DNA of 64,000 nucleotides from Pedobacter nototheniae (GCF_004335085.1 NZ_RQRS01000012.1:87407-151406); one strand, 5' to 3'. Shown: positions 9,049 through 17,824, numbered from the stretch's first letter. Notes: generated from the sequence alone by a model not told the origin. Program-made: numbers and translations.

Positions 9049-9405
9049 TTGTCTCAAAAAACGAAGGATAAACGGGAAGAAGAAAATGAAAACATTGAAT
9101 CCCTTTATCTACAAGATTATGTGGTTCCCTTACTAGAAGTATTGAGTATTTTACAGAGCGCAGCTAATTTTCTCCCAGTTTTTGAACATCATGTAATTGA
9201 CCATCTTCCAAAACGACCTGCAGATAAACTGTTTTTTGCGGCAATCATTGGCTATGGCTGCAATATCGGAATCCCCATGTTCTCTTATATGACCAAAGGA
9301 ATTCGTCCGAGCTCGCTGGAAACAACAGCACTTCACGATTTTGACCCCGGAGACACTGATCTGAGCAAATGATAAAATTAACCTGTACCACCTGGAAAGC
9401 TAATA
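9049..9405 (+). pseudogene. Remnant of a Tn3-family transposase
   Basis: A 107-codon frame begins at a TTG right after an in-frame stop. It contains KRPADKLFFAAIIGYGCNIGI, which closely follows the Tn3 transposase block (RP.DE.FFAAIIGYGCNIGI.KM). Full Tn3 transposases are about 950-1000 residues, so only a small internal part survives. After the stop at 9372 the next frame reads NDKINLYHLES (9368-9405), which resembles the following part of the family and suggests a frameshift. No terminal inverted repeats or resolvase are visible. This is a decayed insertion, not a functional gene. Confidence 0.7.
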
Positions 9406-9493
9406 AGACGCAATACTCAGGTTAATCTGCACCATTAAATTAGGTTATGCAAAGTCTTCAACACTGTTCAAACGATAAAACTCCTATTCCAAG

Positions 9494-9850
9494 CTAGCGT
9501 CGGCACAGATATAGCTAGCGTCGGCACGAGTATATCTAGCGTTGGCACGAGTATAACTAGCGTTGGCACGGGTATAACTAGCGTTGGCACGAGCATAACT
9601 AGCGTTGGCACGAGTATAACTAGCGTTGGCAAGAGCATATCTAGCGATGGCACGAGCATATCTAGCGATGGCACGAGCATATCTAGCGATGGCTCGGGTA
9701 TAACTAGCGTTGGCACGAGTATATCTAGCGTTGGCACGGATATAACTAGCTTTGGCACGAGCATATCTAGCATTGGCACGAGCATATCTAGCGTTGGCAC
9801 GGGTATAACTAGCGTTGGTACGAGCATATCTAGCGATGGCACGGGTATAA
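9494..9850. repeat. Minisatellite: 17 tandem copies of a 21-bp unit
   Basis: Seventeen contiguous 21-bp units, each starting CTAGC (9494, 9515, 9536 ... 9830), with consensus CTAGCGTTGGCACGAGTATA plus one base. Variation is confined mostly to single positions (GTT/GAT, GAG/GGG, AAC/ATC). Because the unit is a multiple of three, long frames stay open on both strands. A 124-codon minus-strand frame reads PTLVILVPTLDMLVP-like heptads and is most likely an accident. It lies between the Tn3 remnant and the 3' end of the MATE gene. Confidence 0.95.
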
Positions 9851-9863
9851 CAACCCTGCCAAC

Positions 9864-11222
9864 TTACATATTCAGCTTCCGGGTTTTATTTTGAAAACGC
9901 ATAAATAACAAAACAGATGCAGTTAATAGCCCAAGCGTTAAACCATACCAAATACCATTTACACCCAAACCAAAAGTAATCCCCAATAGGTAACCAACCG
10001 GAATCCCGATAACCCAATACGCTAAAAAAGTAATAAAAGTAGGCATGTTTACATCACCTATACCCCTTAAAACGCCCAAACCTACAACCTGTGTACCATC
10101 AAACAATTGAAAAAAGCCAGCTATAATTAACAATTGTGAGGCAATTTTAATTACGCCCAAATCATCAGTAATAATAAAAGGCAATAGTTGATTGGCAAAA
10201 ATGAATATCAACGCAGTAACAGTCATAAATGCCAAAATAACATGATAGCTTGCAATTGCAGATCTACGAAGATCAACGAAGTTACTTTTACCGAAATTAT
10301 TCCCGGTTTTAATTGTTGCTGCAGATGCAACACCACTAGCAATCATATACGTCATGGCGGCCAAGCTAATGGCAATTTGGTGTGCAGCTTGTTCTACAGC
10401 CCCAATGGTACCAATTAATACGGCAGCACCACTAAATGCACTAATCTCAAAAGAGTACTGCATGGCTACAGGCATGCCAATTTTTATAATTTTAAGTGCT
10501 CTAACCTTATCAATAAACGTAGCCTTAAAATTAACCAGGTATTTTTTAAAGTTTTGTGATCTTAACACGTAAATGGTCATTACAATAGCCATTAAAATAC
10601 GATCAATTAAAGTACTTAAACCAACACCTTTAACACCCATTGGCGTAATACCAAACATACCCTTTACAAAAATAACCCCTAAAATTACATTTAGCATGTT
10701 GCCCCAAATGGATACAAACATGGCCTGTTTTGTAAAGCCTAAACCTTCAGCAAATTGCTTAAAGGTTTGAAAAATTAATAACGGTATAATAGAAATTGCA
10801 AGTAACCCCAAATAAGGTTTAGCATATTTTACTACGGCAGGTGTTTGATCCAGATGATCTATAATTAATAAAACACCAAAATGCACCAGTAAATAAAGTA
10901 CAATACCAACTATTGCATTTATTATTAAGCTGTTTGATAGTAACTTGCCACACTCAGTATAGTTTTGTCGCCCGTTTTCTTGCGCAATTAAAGGTGTTAA
11001 GCCATAAGAAATGCCAAGCCCAATAACCAGTACAAGCATAAAAATGCTATTTACTAATGATACTGCTGCCAATTGTTCGGTATCTGTAAAGTGCCCAACA
11101 ATAATACTATCAGCCATGTGCACCAATGTATGCCCAAGTTGAGAGCCTACAATAGGCAAAGCCAAATGAAGATTTTCTTTATAGTAGGATTTATATTTAG
11201 TGTAAAATGTAGATATACTCAT
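9864..11222 (-). CDS. MATE-family multidrug efflux transporter (NorM-like)
   Basis: A 452-residue inner-membrane protein with about 12 hydrophobic segments in two similar halves, the MATE layout. The N-terminal part has LALPIVGSQLGHTLVHMADSI and the ISYGLTPLIAQENG block typical of NorM-type proteins, which export cationic drugs in exchange for Na+ or H+. Full length. The promoter should lie in the 225-bp gap upstream (11223-11447). The 21-bp minisatellite begins 14 bp beyond its stop codon. Confidence 0.9.
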   Translation of the reverse strand: MSISTFYTKYKSYYKENLHLALPIVGSQLGHTLVHMADSIIVGHFTDTEQLAAVSLVNSIFMLVLVIGLGISYGLTPLIAQENGRQNYTECGKLLSNSLIINAIVGIVLYLLVHFGVLLIIDHLDQTPAVVKYAKPYLGLLAISIIPLLIFQTFKQFAEGLGFTKQAMFVSIWGNMLNVILGVIFVKGMFGITPMGVKGVGLSTLIDRILMAIVMTIYVLRSQNFKKYLVNFKATFIDKVRALKIIKIGMPVAMQYSFEISAFSGAAVLIGTIGAVEQAAHQIAISLAAMTYMIASGVASAATIKTGNNFGKSNFVDLRRSAIASYHVILAFMTVTALIFIFANQLLPFIITDDLGVIKIASQLLIIAGFFQLFDGTQVVGLGVLRGIGDVNMPTFITFLAYWVIGIPVGYLLGITFGLGVNGIWYGLTLGLLTASVLLFMRFQNKTRKLNM

Positions 11223-11447
11223 GTAAATGTTGCTTCAAAAAATAAATAAATACTTTTATGCGCCAAGCCATTTAATACATAAAAAAGCTTTAGGTGCTGA
11301 AAAACCAAATGATAATGTAATGCTAGAAAAAATGAAAGTTATTGTGGTAAGGTATAACTTATAGATTCTTTGCTTTACTAAGAATGACGTATAAAAGAGT
11401 AATAATGACGCAAAAATCGGGTTTTTAAACCACAATAAAAAAGAATT

Positions 11448-12077
11448 TTATTTAACTGCTGTAAAAAACTCTTCCTTTTCTGTAGTATGTGATTTAATAA
11501 CATTAGTTAAAATCAAATTAACCAGTACCTTTTGCGCTTTCCGGTAAGAGCTTCGCAACAGTTTACTAAACTCCTTTAAAGTAATTCTTTCGTTTTCTGC
11601 CAAATACTCCAGCAACTTCTTTTCATTATCAGAGTAAGAAATCATTACACCATTACTTTTTTGATCCTGCTTTAGTACTTCAAGAATAATGCGGCTTGCT
11701 AATACACTTTTATCATCAATGCGAATATAGGCCCACCATTTTTTTTGATCGTCAAGCGCATAATGTGGTTTAGTATCACTTTCGGGTATGTTGGCAACCA
11801 GCACCAATTTATTATCCACATAAACCTCTTCAAAATAAGGCTCCAAAGCTGGTTTACAAAACTGGTGGGCAGATTTTAAGATCATATACTTTTCTTCCTC
11901 TTCTGATTTTACCCCCTTAATTGTACCATCATCAGCAACGCCAATTAAAAGTTTACCCCCTTTATTATTAGCAAATGCAACCAGGCTTTTAGCTATTTTC
12001 TCATTATTGGTAATGGTTTTTTTAAAATCAAGCATTACACCTTCACCCTGTAAAATTAAACTCTTTATACCAGCCAT
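11448..12077 (-). CDS. AlbA_2/Schlafen-type putative DNA-binding protein
   Basis: A 209-residue cytoplasmic protein. Residues 10-110 match the AlbA_2 (divergent AAA-4/Schlafen) pattern: GEGVMLDFKKTI, then IAKSLVAFANNKGGKLLIGVADDGTIKGV. The C-terminal 60 residues look like a winged helix (LEYLAENERITLKEFSKLLRSSYRKAQKVL). Such proteins are usually called transcriptional regulators, but the target is unknown. It lies 10 bp downstream of the hotdog-fold gene, same strand, and is probably co-transcribed. Confidence 0.75.
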   Translation of the reverse strand: MAGIKSLILQGEGVMLDFKKTITNNEKIAKSLVAFANNKGGKLLIGVADDGTIKGVKSEEEEKYMILKSAHQFCKPALEPYFEEVYVDNKLVLVANIPESDTKPHYALDDQKKWWAYIRIDDKSVLASRIILEVLKQDQKSNGVMISYSDNEKKLLEYLAENERITLKEFSKLLRSSYRKAQKVLVNLILTNVIKSHTTEKEEFFTAVK

Positions 12078-12087
12078 AAATCATAAA

Positions 12088-12573
12088 TTAATAAGCAACA
12101 CGTGGCGTTTCGCCTTGGTGCAGGTTTCGGATATATACTTCGTTCATCACTGTAGCACACAACTCACCATCCTTATTGGTAATTTCCATAGGATAAGCCT
12201 TTACAAATTTGCCAACAGTTTTAAGGGCTTGTTCAGCATCAGCAATCATTTCATCAGTAATAGTAATGGTAAAGTATAACGTAGATCTACCAGGTTTTAA
12301 ATACTGAATAGAAGCACTTTTTAACCAAACTCTAACTTTAAAACCACGCCGCTGCATTAATTGATCAAATAATAAAGCATAAAAAGGATCAGTTGCCGCA
12401 TAAATTGTACCGCCAAAAATAGAACCGTTATAATTCTTGTTCCAAATACTTTTACTCAGCTTAACTGTGCAGCTCCTAAATTCGTTATCGAACTTTTTAA
12501 CCCAAATGCGCTGAAAGAATAAGGGTGGATAGAAGCGCATTACCCACTTAAGGGTGTTTTGAGAAATGATCAT
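12088..12573 (-). CDS. DUF4442 hotdog-fold (PaaI/thioesterase-like) protein
   Basis: A 161-residue protein. The segment NKNYNGSIFGGTIYAATDPFYALLF has the hotdog central-helix pattern of DUF4442/YiiD-like proteins, which are related to acyl-CoA thioesterases. The substrate cannot be told and no catalytic residue is proven. It is the first gene of a two-gene minus-strand operon with the AlbA_2 protein. Confidence 0.75.
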   Translation of the reverse strand: MIISQNTLKWVMRFYPPLFFQRIWVKKFDNEFRSCTVKLSKSIWNKNYNGSIFGGTIYAATDPFYALLFDQLMQRRGFKVRVWLKSASIQYLKPGRSTLYFTITITDEMIADAEQALKTVGKFVKAYPMEITNKDGELCATVMNEVYIRNLHQGETPRVAY

Positions 12574-12652
12574 AATAGCTAATATCAGAAAGTTTTGTCA
12601 CCTTTTAAAGTTTTAGAGATGATGTTTAAGTAATATTTTAGTAAATTAGACT

Positions 12653-12961
12653 ATGCATATTTACGATACAGTTACTGCGGCACTTGCCGACCTTGATAAG
12701 AGAGGTTATGAGTTAGATTTTAACCTGACATCAGAATGTTTAGAGTGTAAAGAAATAGATTTACGCTTAATGCCCGAAGAGTTTGAAATTGATGAGGTTT
12801 ATCGTTTTGAAGGAATGACAGATCCAGCAGATAGTGCTGTTGTATACGCAATATCGTCAAATGTAGGCAACCTAAAAGGAGTTTTAGTAGATGCTTATGG
12901 TGTTTATGCAGAAAATGTTTCGCCAGAATTACTTAATAAATTAAAGGTTCATCACGATTAA
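12653..12961 (+). CDS. Short conserved acidic protein (often labelled phosphoribosylpyrophosphate synthetase)
   Basis: A 102-residue acidic protein with the conserved run MPEEFEIDEVYRFEGMTDPAD followed by SAVVYAIS and KGVLVDAYG. From memory, this Bacteroidetes family is often named PRPP synthetase in databases. It is far too short and has neither the PRPP-binding nor the ATP-binding loop of that enzyme, so I would not transfer the name. A cluster SECLECKEI near residue 27 holds two Cys that could bind metal. Function unknown. Confidence 0.75.
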   Translation: MHIYDTVTAALADLDKRGYELDFNLTSECLECKEIDLRLMPEEFEIDEVYRFEGMTDPADSAVVYAISSNVGNLKGVLVDAYGVYAENVSPELLNKLKVHHD

Positions 12962-13037
12962 AGAACGCTCCATCCAGAAAAAAAAATAAAACCAAATGAT
13001 TATAAGGTTGTTGTGCTTATAGATAACAACAAAACCT

Positions 13038-13244
13038 ATGAAAAGAATAATTTTAAGTCTTGCTTTTGCTGGTTCGTTAATGATAGCCACATCAGCATGC
13101 AATTCATCTAAAAATATGGCTGGTTCTTCAGACAGTACAACGATGGATACGACCAAAACGGCACCAATGGATACATCAAAAACAACTCCAATGGATACCA
13201 CTAAAAAAATGCCTGATACAACGAAAAAAATGCCACCTATGTAG
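13038..13244 (+). CDS. Small Thr/Met/Asp-rich lipoprotein
   Basis: A 68-residue product with a signal peptide and lipobox-like SAC (Cys21). The mature part consists of imperfect repeats of the type (A/T)PMDT(S/T)K, ending KKMPDTTKKMPP. It is low-complexity and probably disordered, a kind of small surface or periplasmic lipoprotein common in Pedobacter. A near-perfect terminator starts six bases after the stop. Confidence 0.7.
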   Translation: MKRIILSLAFAGSLMIATSACNSSKNMAGSSDSTTMDTTKTAPMDTSKTTPMDTTKKMPDTTKKMPPM

Positions 13245-13249
13245 GCAGG

Positions 13250-13279
13250 AAAGTCCCGATGAAAATCGGGACTTTTTTA
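13250..13279 (+). terminator. Rho-independent terminator with GAAA tetraloop
   Basis: An 11-bp perfect stem (AAAGTCCCGAT 13250-13260 with ATCGGGACTTT 13265-13275), loop GAAA, then a T run to 13279. Confidence 0.92.
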
Positions 13280-13348
13280 TTTTAAATCTATTTTTTTTAT
13301 TTGGACGAATTTGTACTTTCAGCAATTAAATCTTCAACCAAATAAATA

Positions 13349-14578
13349 ATGGAATCCCAAACCACAAACAACCGTAATATTATCTTTTTAGTTATTGTAG
13401 CCGCACTAGGCTATTTTGTAGATATTTACGACCTTGTTTTATTCTCTGTAGTACGAGTAAAAAGCCTAACTGAAATAGGTGTTTCGGCGGCAGATTTAAA
13501 AGAAAACGGAATTTTTATCATCAACATGCAAATGTTCGGTTTACTTTTAGGTGGTTTACTTTGGGGTATTTTAGGCGATAAGCTTGGAAGAATAAAAGTA
13601 CTTTTTGGTTCCATTTTACTCTACTCATTAGCCAATATTGCCAATGGTTTTGCTACTTCGGTAAATAATTATGCCGCTATTCGCTTTATTGCAGGCATTG
13701 GCTTAGCTGGCGAATTAGGCGCAGGTATTACCCTGGTTACCGAAACCATGGATAAAGAAAAACGCGGCTACGGCACCATGATTGTAGCAGGAGTGGGGCT
13801 TTTGGGTGCAGCTGCAGCAACTTTAATCTCCGAAAACTTTAGGTGGCAAACTTCATATTTTGTGGGCGGCAGTATGGGGTTGGTTTTACTTTTACTACGT
13901 GTTGGTACATTCGAATCTAACATGTTTAAAAGCGTTGTAAAATCCTCTGAGGTATCAAAAGGGAACTTTCTAATGCTTTTTAGTGATAAAAAAAGATTCT
14001 TAAAATATTTGTATTGTATTTTAATTGGCATTCCCTTATGGTTTGTAGTAGGCGTTCTGGTTACACTTTCACCTGAGTTTGGAAAAGAACTACATTCTAC
14101 TGAGCTCTTAAATGCAGGTACAGGAATTATGTTTACCTATTTTGGAATTGCCATAGGCGATGTAGTTACCGGATTATTAGCTCAAGTACTTAAATCGAGA
14201 AGAAAGACTGTAATTATATTTCACCTTTTATCTGCAATTAGTGTAATTGTTTATTTAACCAGTTATGGTTTAAATGGGCAAACCTTCATTTACTTATGCT
14301 TATTTATGGGGTTCTCTGTAGGCTATTGGGCTACCTTTGTAACTATTGCAGCAGAACAATTTGGCACCAATATCCGCGCAACAGTAACCACCACAGCGCC
14401 CAATTTTGTACGTGGAGCACTTATTCCTATTAATTTCCTATTTGTTTTTCTGGCCAAAAAATACAGCAATATTACCGCAGGCTTTATTTTGATGGGCATT
14501 TTAACCATAATTGCAGTTTTTGCACTTAGCCAGCTTAAAGAAAGCTTTAATAAAGATTTAAATTATCTGGAAGAATAA
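13349..14578 (+). CDS. MFS transporter
   Basis: A 409-residue protein with 12 predicted membrane spans. The loop between spans 2 and 3 reads GILGDKLGRIKVLFG, the MFS motif A, and RFIAGIGLAGELGAGITLVTE is a motif-B-like block seen in sugar/organic-acid (SP or AAHS-like) subfamilies. Substrate unknown. It appears monocistronic, after the lipoprotein's terminator and 148 bp before hemF. Confidence 0.85.
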   Translation: MESQTTNNRNIIFLVIVAALGYFVDIYDLVLFSVVRVKSLTEIGVSAADLKENGIFIINMQMFGLLLGGLLWGILGDKLGRIKVLFGSILLYSLANIANGFATSVNNYAAIRFIAGIGLAGELGAGITLVTETMDKEKRGYGTMIVAGVGLLGAAAATLISENFRWQTSYFVGGSMGLVLLLLRVGTFESNMFKSVVKSSEVSKGNFLMLFSDKKRFLKYLYCILIGIPLWFVVGVLVTLSPEFGKELHSTELLNAGTGIMFTYFGIAIGDVVTGLLAQVLKSRRKTVIIFHLLSAISVIVYLTSYGLNGQTFIYLCLFMGFSVGYWATFVTIAAEQFGTNIRATVTTTAPNFVRGALIPINFLFVFLAKKYSNITAGFILMGILTIIAVFALSQLKESFNKDLNYLEE

Positions 14579-14726
14579 AAGTGCCACCTTTTATAGAATG
14601 AATGATATTTTGTAGCAACAAAGTAATGTTCAACCTATATACTGTCAATAAATTGTACTATCTAAACTTAATTAAAAATTGCTAAATGAATAGCCTTAAA
14701 TTTGTTTCTACAAAAGATCAGGAGCC

Positions 14727-15620
14727 ATGTTTAAAGAAGAAGTAGCCGAAAGGTATCAGCAAATTCAGGATGAGATTTGCAGAGGATTAGAAATTGCAGA
14801 TGGAAAGGGCAAATTTGAAGAAGAACTTTGGCAGCGTGAAGGTGGGGGCGGTGGTCGTACCCGAATTTTGCAAAATGGTAACATTATTGAAAAAGGTGGT
14901 GTAAATTTTTCTGCAGTTTACGGCAAACTACCCGAAGCTGTTAAAAAGGCTTTCAACGTTACTGAAGAAGATTTTTTTGCTACCGGAGTTTCTATCGTAA
15001 TACATCCAAATCATCCTTTGGTACCCATAATTCACATGAATATCAGGTATTTTGAATTAAACGAAAATACACGTTGGTTTGGTGGTGGTATAGATTTAAC
15101 ACCGCATTATGTTTTTGAAAATGATGCACGTTTCTTTCATCACAAACTTAAAGATGCTTGTGACGAATTTAATCCAGACTTTTACCCGAAGTTTAAAACT
15201 CATGCCGATGATTATTTTTTCATCAAGCACCGTGAGGAAACCCGAGGTATAGGTGGTATTTTTTATGACAGATTAAAACCAGAAAACACCAGCCTCTCCT
15301 GGTCTGAAATATTAGATTTTTCTATTAACGTAGGCGAAACCTTTTTACCAATTTATACAGAACTGATTGATAGAAACCGTGAAAAAGAATTTACAGAGAA
15401 ACAAAAAGAATGGCAATTTCATCGCCGAAGCCGTTATGTAGAGTTTAATCTGGTTTATGATTCTGGTACTAAATTTGGATTAGAAACCAACGGGCGAATA
15501 GAATCTATATTGATGAGTTTGCCACCTCAGGCAAATTGGGGTTATAATGTGCAGCCCGAAAAGGGATCTGAAGAAGATAAAACAATCCAACTACTTAAAA
15601 AAGGAATCAATTGGGTTTAA
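14727..15620 (+). CDS. hemF: Oxygen-dependent coproporphyrinogen III oxidase
   Basis: A 297-residue cytoplasmic enzyme that decarboxylates coproporphyrinogen III to protoporphyrinogen IX using O2 during heme synthesis. Recognisable HemF blocks are GGGGGRTRI (39-47), GGVNFSAVYG (57-66), IHPNHPLVPIIHMNIRYFE, WFGGGIDLTPHY (117-128) and the C-terminal KFGLETNGRIESILMSLPP. A TAAATTTG -7-like element at 14697-14704 fits a Bacteroidetes promoter, although the -33 spacing is short. Its stop overlaps the 3' end of nfi by four bases, tail to tail. Confidence 0.95.
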   Translation: MFKEEVAERYQQIQDEICRGLEIADGKGKFEEELWQREGGGGGRTRILQNGNIIEKGGVNFSAVYGKLPEAVKKAFNVTEEDFFATGVSIVIHPNHPLVPIIHMNIRYFELNENTRWFGGGIDLTPHYVFENDARFFHHKLKDACDEFNPDFYPKFKTHADDYFFIKHREETRGIGGIFYDRLKPENTSLSWSEILDFSINVGETFLPIYTELIDRNREKEFTEKQKEWQFHRRSRYVEFNLVYDSGTKFGLETNGRIESILMSLPPQANWGYNVQPEKGSEEDKTIQLLKKGINWV

Positions 15621-16315
15621 AATAAGGTTAAAGGCTGGCTTTTATAATGAAAGCCAGCCTTTAATTTGCCTGTCCTAAAATCATTTACCAAATCGTGAAT
15701 TAATCTTGTCGGCTCAGGTATTCTATAATTTCCAATGCACTTTTTCATTATTTCCAAAGCCTGTTCTGAAGTAATTAAATGCCCCGCTGATATATAAACA
15801 GGCTCATTATTATCCTTCGTTCTTAATGCATAACCCAAAGTTTCTCCATGACTTTTTATTTGAGTAAAGCTATACTTTGATTTCTCAGGTAAATGATTAT
15901 CTCCATATAAAATGCTTTTAGCACATCCAATTGTAGGTTGATTAGCTAAAACGCCAAAGTGGGATGCAACACCCATGCGGCGAGGATGTAGAATGCCATT
16001 TCCATCCAACACCAAAACATCAGGTTTAACAGGAATTAAATCCCAAACCTTTAACAATGCCGGTACTTCTTTAAAACCTAAATATCCAGGCTGGTAGGGG
16101 AAAGTCGTTTCATAAGTTTCAAGCGCATAAGATTGTACAATCATTTCTGGAAAGCTTAAAATCACGATTCCAGCATACATAGTTGAACTTCCTTTATCAA
16201 ATGAAATGTCTGCACCAGCAATGGAATTAATCTTTTTTAATGGCTCGAAAACAAGTTTTTTAGCTAATTCGATTTGCAAAGTATCTGCCTGAGGGAAAGT
16301 AAAATGGTCGTACAT
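15617..16315 (-). CDS. nfi: Endonuclease V
   Basis: A 232-residue DNA-repair enzyme that nicks DNA (or RNA) near deaminated bases such as hypoxanthine. Motifs are GADISF with catalytic Asp36, the strand-separating wedge PYQPGYLGFKE (73-83), and VLDGNGILHPRRMGVASHFGV with Asp104. Length is normal. It converges with hemF, with a 4-bp overlap of the coding ends. The hemF terminator hairpin (15630-15662) lies inside this gene's last 15 codons. Confidence 0.93.
   Translation of the reverse strand: MYDHFTFPQADTLQIELAKKLVFEPLKKINSIAGADISFDKGSSTMYAGIVILSFPEMIVQSYALETYETTFPYQPGYLGFKEVPALLKVWDLIPVKPDVLVLDGNGILHPRRMGVASHFGVLANQPTIGCAKSILYGDNHLPEKSKYSFTQIKSHGETLGYALRTKDNNEPVYISAGHLITSEQALEIMKKCIGNYRIPEPTRLIHDLVNDFRTGKLKAGFHYKSQPLTLF
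15630..15662. terminator. hemF terminator embedded in the nfi coding end
   Basis: A perfect 13-bp stem (AAAGGCTGGCTTT 15630-15642 with AAAGCCAGCCTTT 15650-15662), 7-nt loop, T-rich end. It starts 10 bp after the hemF stop and lies wholly within the nfi reading frame on the other strand. Confidence 0.8.
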
Positions 16316-16435
16316 GTTAATGTTATAACAAATAGCTTACAGTTTTAGTTCATTAATTATGGAAATTAAAATATTATCAATTATTTAAGATTAAATCCAT
16401 TATATTTCTACATTCTTATATTTTCAACTTTTGCA

Positions 16436-16894
16436 ATGAGCCAGCAGAACAATCAATTTCTAATGATGAATTATCATCAGTTTATCGAAAAAAAAGATTT
16501 TATAGATAGTGATAAATATGAGTCGATTTATGTATTTAACGATTCTACGTTAATTTTTCCAGTTTTAAATGGAGAAAATTTACCTACAAACGGTGTTGTT
16601 TTTGAAATACCGTCTTGGATTAATAAATTCAAAATGGTGAAATCAATTGCATTTATTGGATTATATATTTATGATATTCCAAATGAAATTTATACGCTAA
16701 GCCATTTAGAAGAGTTAACACTTTCCTTAGCTAGAAATAGTAATATTGATAAAGTTGCAGAAAAGATTGGCAGAATAAAAACGCTGAAAAGATTATTAAT
16801 AAATGGATCCGCTCTTAGTTCAACAGAGTTCGAATTACTTAAAAGTAAGCTTCCTAGAATTAAGGTTAGCGATGGAATGGAAGACTTAAATTGA
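16436..16894 (+). CDS. Small leucine-rich-repeat-like protein
   Basis: A 152-residue cytoplasmic protein. From about residue 60 it shows LRR-like periodicity: MVKSIAFIGLYIYDIPNEIY, LSHLEELTLSLARN, IKTLKRLLINGSALS. No enzymatic motif is seen. It is AT-rich, eight bases upstream of the [17 protein letters not shown] gene and just outside the provirus left end. Possibly a small accessory protein. Confidence 0.6.
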   Translation: MSQQNNQFLMMNYHQFIEKKDFIDSDKYESIYVFNDSTLIFPVLNGENLPTNGVVFEIPSWINKFKMVKSIAFIGLYIYDIPNEIYTLSHLEELTLSLARNSNIDKVAEKIGRIKTLKRLLINGSALSSTEFELLKSKLPRIKVSDGMEDLN

Positions 16895-16902
16895 TTTAAA
16901 AT

Positions 16903-17403
16903 ATGAAAAAATTTCCCATATTAACAACTGAAAGATTGATTCTCCGCCAATTAACAGATAGTGATATTCAGGAAATATTTCTTCTTCGTTCTGACCCTTT
17001 GATAAATAAATATCTTAATAGGCAGCCTAGTAATACTTTGGAAGATGCATTGAAATTTATTGATAGAATAAAAAATAATAATTTTTCTTATTGGGCAATT
17101 ACACAGAAAGAAATTAAAGGACTTATAGGTACAATTTGTCTCTTTGACTTTTCTGAAGAAAATAAAAAATGTGAAATTGGATATGAACTTTTAACCGAAT
17201 TTCAAGGAAAGGGTATTATGAGTGAGGCAGCAAAAAAAATAATTGAGTACTCAATTGAAACTATTGGTATAAAAACAATTGATGCTTATACACATAAGGA
17301 CAACCAAAGTTCAAATAATCTTCTTACAAAACTCAAGTTTGAACATATTAGTAGTGATGATGAGAGAAATTCGAATTTAATTTTATACCGAAAGTATATT
17401 TAA
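16903..17403 (+). CDS. GNAT [17 protein letters not shown] (RimJ/RimL-like)
   Basis: A 166-residue GNAT protein starting TERLILRQLTDSDIQEIFLLR, with the acetyl-CoA-binding region IGYELLTEFQGKGIMSEAAKKII (near 97-119; a Q/R-x-x-G-x-G/A variant reads QGKGIM). The RimJ/RimL branch acetylates N-terminal or small-molecule amines, and the substrate is not predictable. It probably forms an operon with the preceding small gene. Its stop lies about 40 bp from the left attachment site, so it belongs to the host side. Confidence 0.85.
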   Translation: MKKFPILTTERLILRQLTDSDIQEIFLLRSDPLINKYLNRQPSNTLEDALKFIDRIKNNNFSYWAITQKEIKGLIGTICLFDFSEENKKCEIGYELLTEFQGKGIMSEAAKKIIEYSIETIGIKTIDAYTHKDNQSSNNLLTKLKFEHISSDDERNSNLILYRKYI

Positions 17404-17432
17404 CTATGGTTACGTTGTTTGAAGCAAGTATT

Positions 17433-17460
17433 ATGTCTTATAATTAATATTATGTTAAGT
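17433..17460 (+). other. Left attachment site, dif-like (attL)
   Basis: The 28-bp layout matches a Xer recombination site: XerC-type arm ATGTCTTATAA (17433-17443), 6-bp centre TTAATA, XerD-type arm TTATGTTAAGT (17450-17460). The XerD arm differs from the E. coli dif arm (TTATGTTAAAT) at one base, and the XerC arm ends in the expected ATAA. The centre, the XerD arm and flanking bases (17442-17462) recur at 25869-25889. The intact-looking XerC arm suggests this copy is the working chromosomal dif, with its left arm from the host and its right arm from the provirus. Confidence 0.75.
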
Positions 17461-17467
17461 TGAAACG

Positions 17468-17483
17468 ATAGACTTTCGTCTAT
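17468..17483 (+). promoter_or_regulatory. Short hairpin between attL and the first phage gene
   Basis: ATAGAC-TTTC-GTCTAT forms a perfect 6-bp hairpin eight bases into the element and 26 bp before its first gene. A TTG at the repeat end (17460-17462) followed 18 bases later by TATGTC could be a weak promoter overlapping it. It could be an operator or a replication or packaging signal; I cannot decide which. Confidence 0.35.
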
Positions 17484-17509
17484 GTCGATCAACAAAACTA
17501 TTATTAATT

Positions 17510-17824
17510 ATGAAAAAAACAACAAAGAAAGAAGCTTTCTTTAACATCCTACTCCGTTATCTACGTGAGAAAAATTCTACAGTAAAAACCATAAACAGCA
17601 CGTATATAAGCGTAACAAGCGGTTTACTCGGTGGCTTAACATTTATTGCCGACAAATGTCGTGTTAAAGTTTTTAAGCAATTAACCAATCATGATTTTAA
17701 AAAGGTTAATATTTCGATTGACATAAGTGTCAATTATTCTATTGAAACATTGCTATACAAGCTTTTTAGATTTGAGTTTATAAGTGAAACTTCGTATTCT
17801 AAATTAGTTGCTAATCATGGCTAA
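17510..17824 (+). CDS. Provirus hypothetical protein 1
   Basis: A 104-residue basic protein (N-terminus MKKTTKKEAFFN) and the first gene of the element. No known motif; mixed helix/strand pattern with a helical C-terminus. Its end overlaps the start of the next gene by eight bases (ATGGCTAA), typical of a compact phage operon. As the leftmost gene it may be early or regulatory, but nothing in the sequence shows a DNA-binding fold. Confidence 0.6.
   Translation: MKKTTKKEAFFNILLRYLREKNSTVKTINSTYISVTSGLLGGLTFIADKCRVKVFKQLTNHDFKKVNISIDISVNYSIETLLYKLFRFEFISETSYSKLVANHG

Noticed and set aside
9049..9372. Intact 107-residue gene
   Set aside because: TTG start directly after a stop, internal piece of a much longer transposase, frameshift at the end.
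9468..9842. 124-codon minus-strand frame of PTLVILVP-like heptads
   Set aside because: It exists only because the 21-bp unit is a multiple of three; both strands are open, and there is no promoter or signal peptide logic.
9494..9850. CRISPR array
   Set aside because: Contiguous 21-bp units with no spacers.
12653..12961. PRPP synthetase
   Set aside because: Only 102 residues and none of the PRPP or ATP binding loops; the common database label is not supported.
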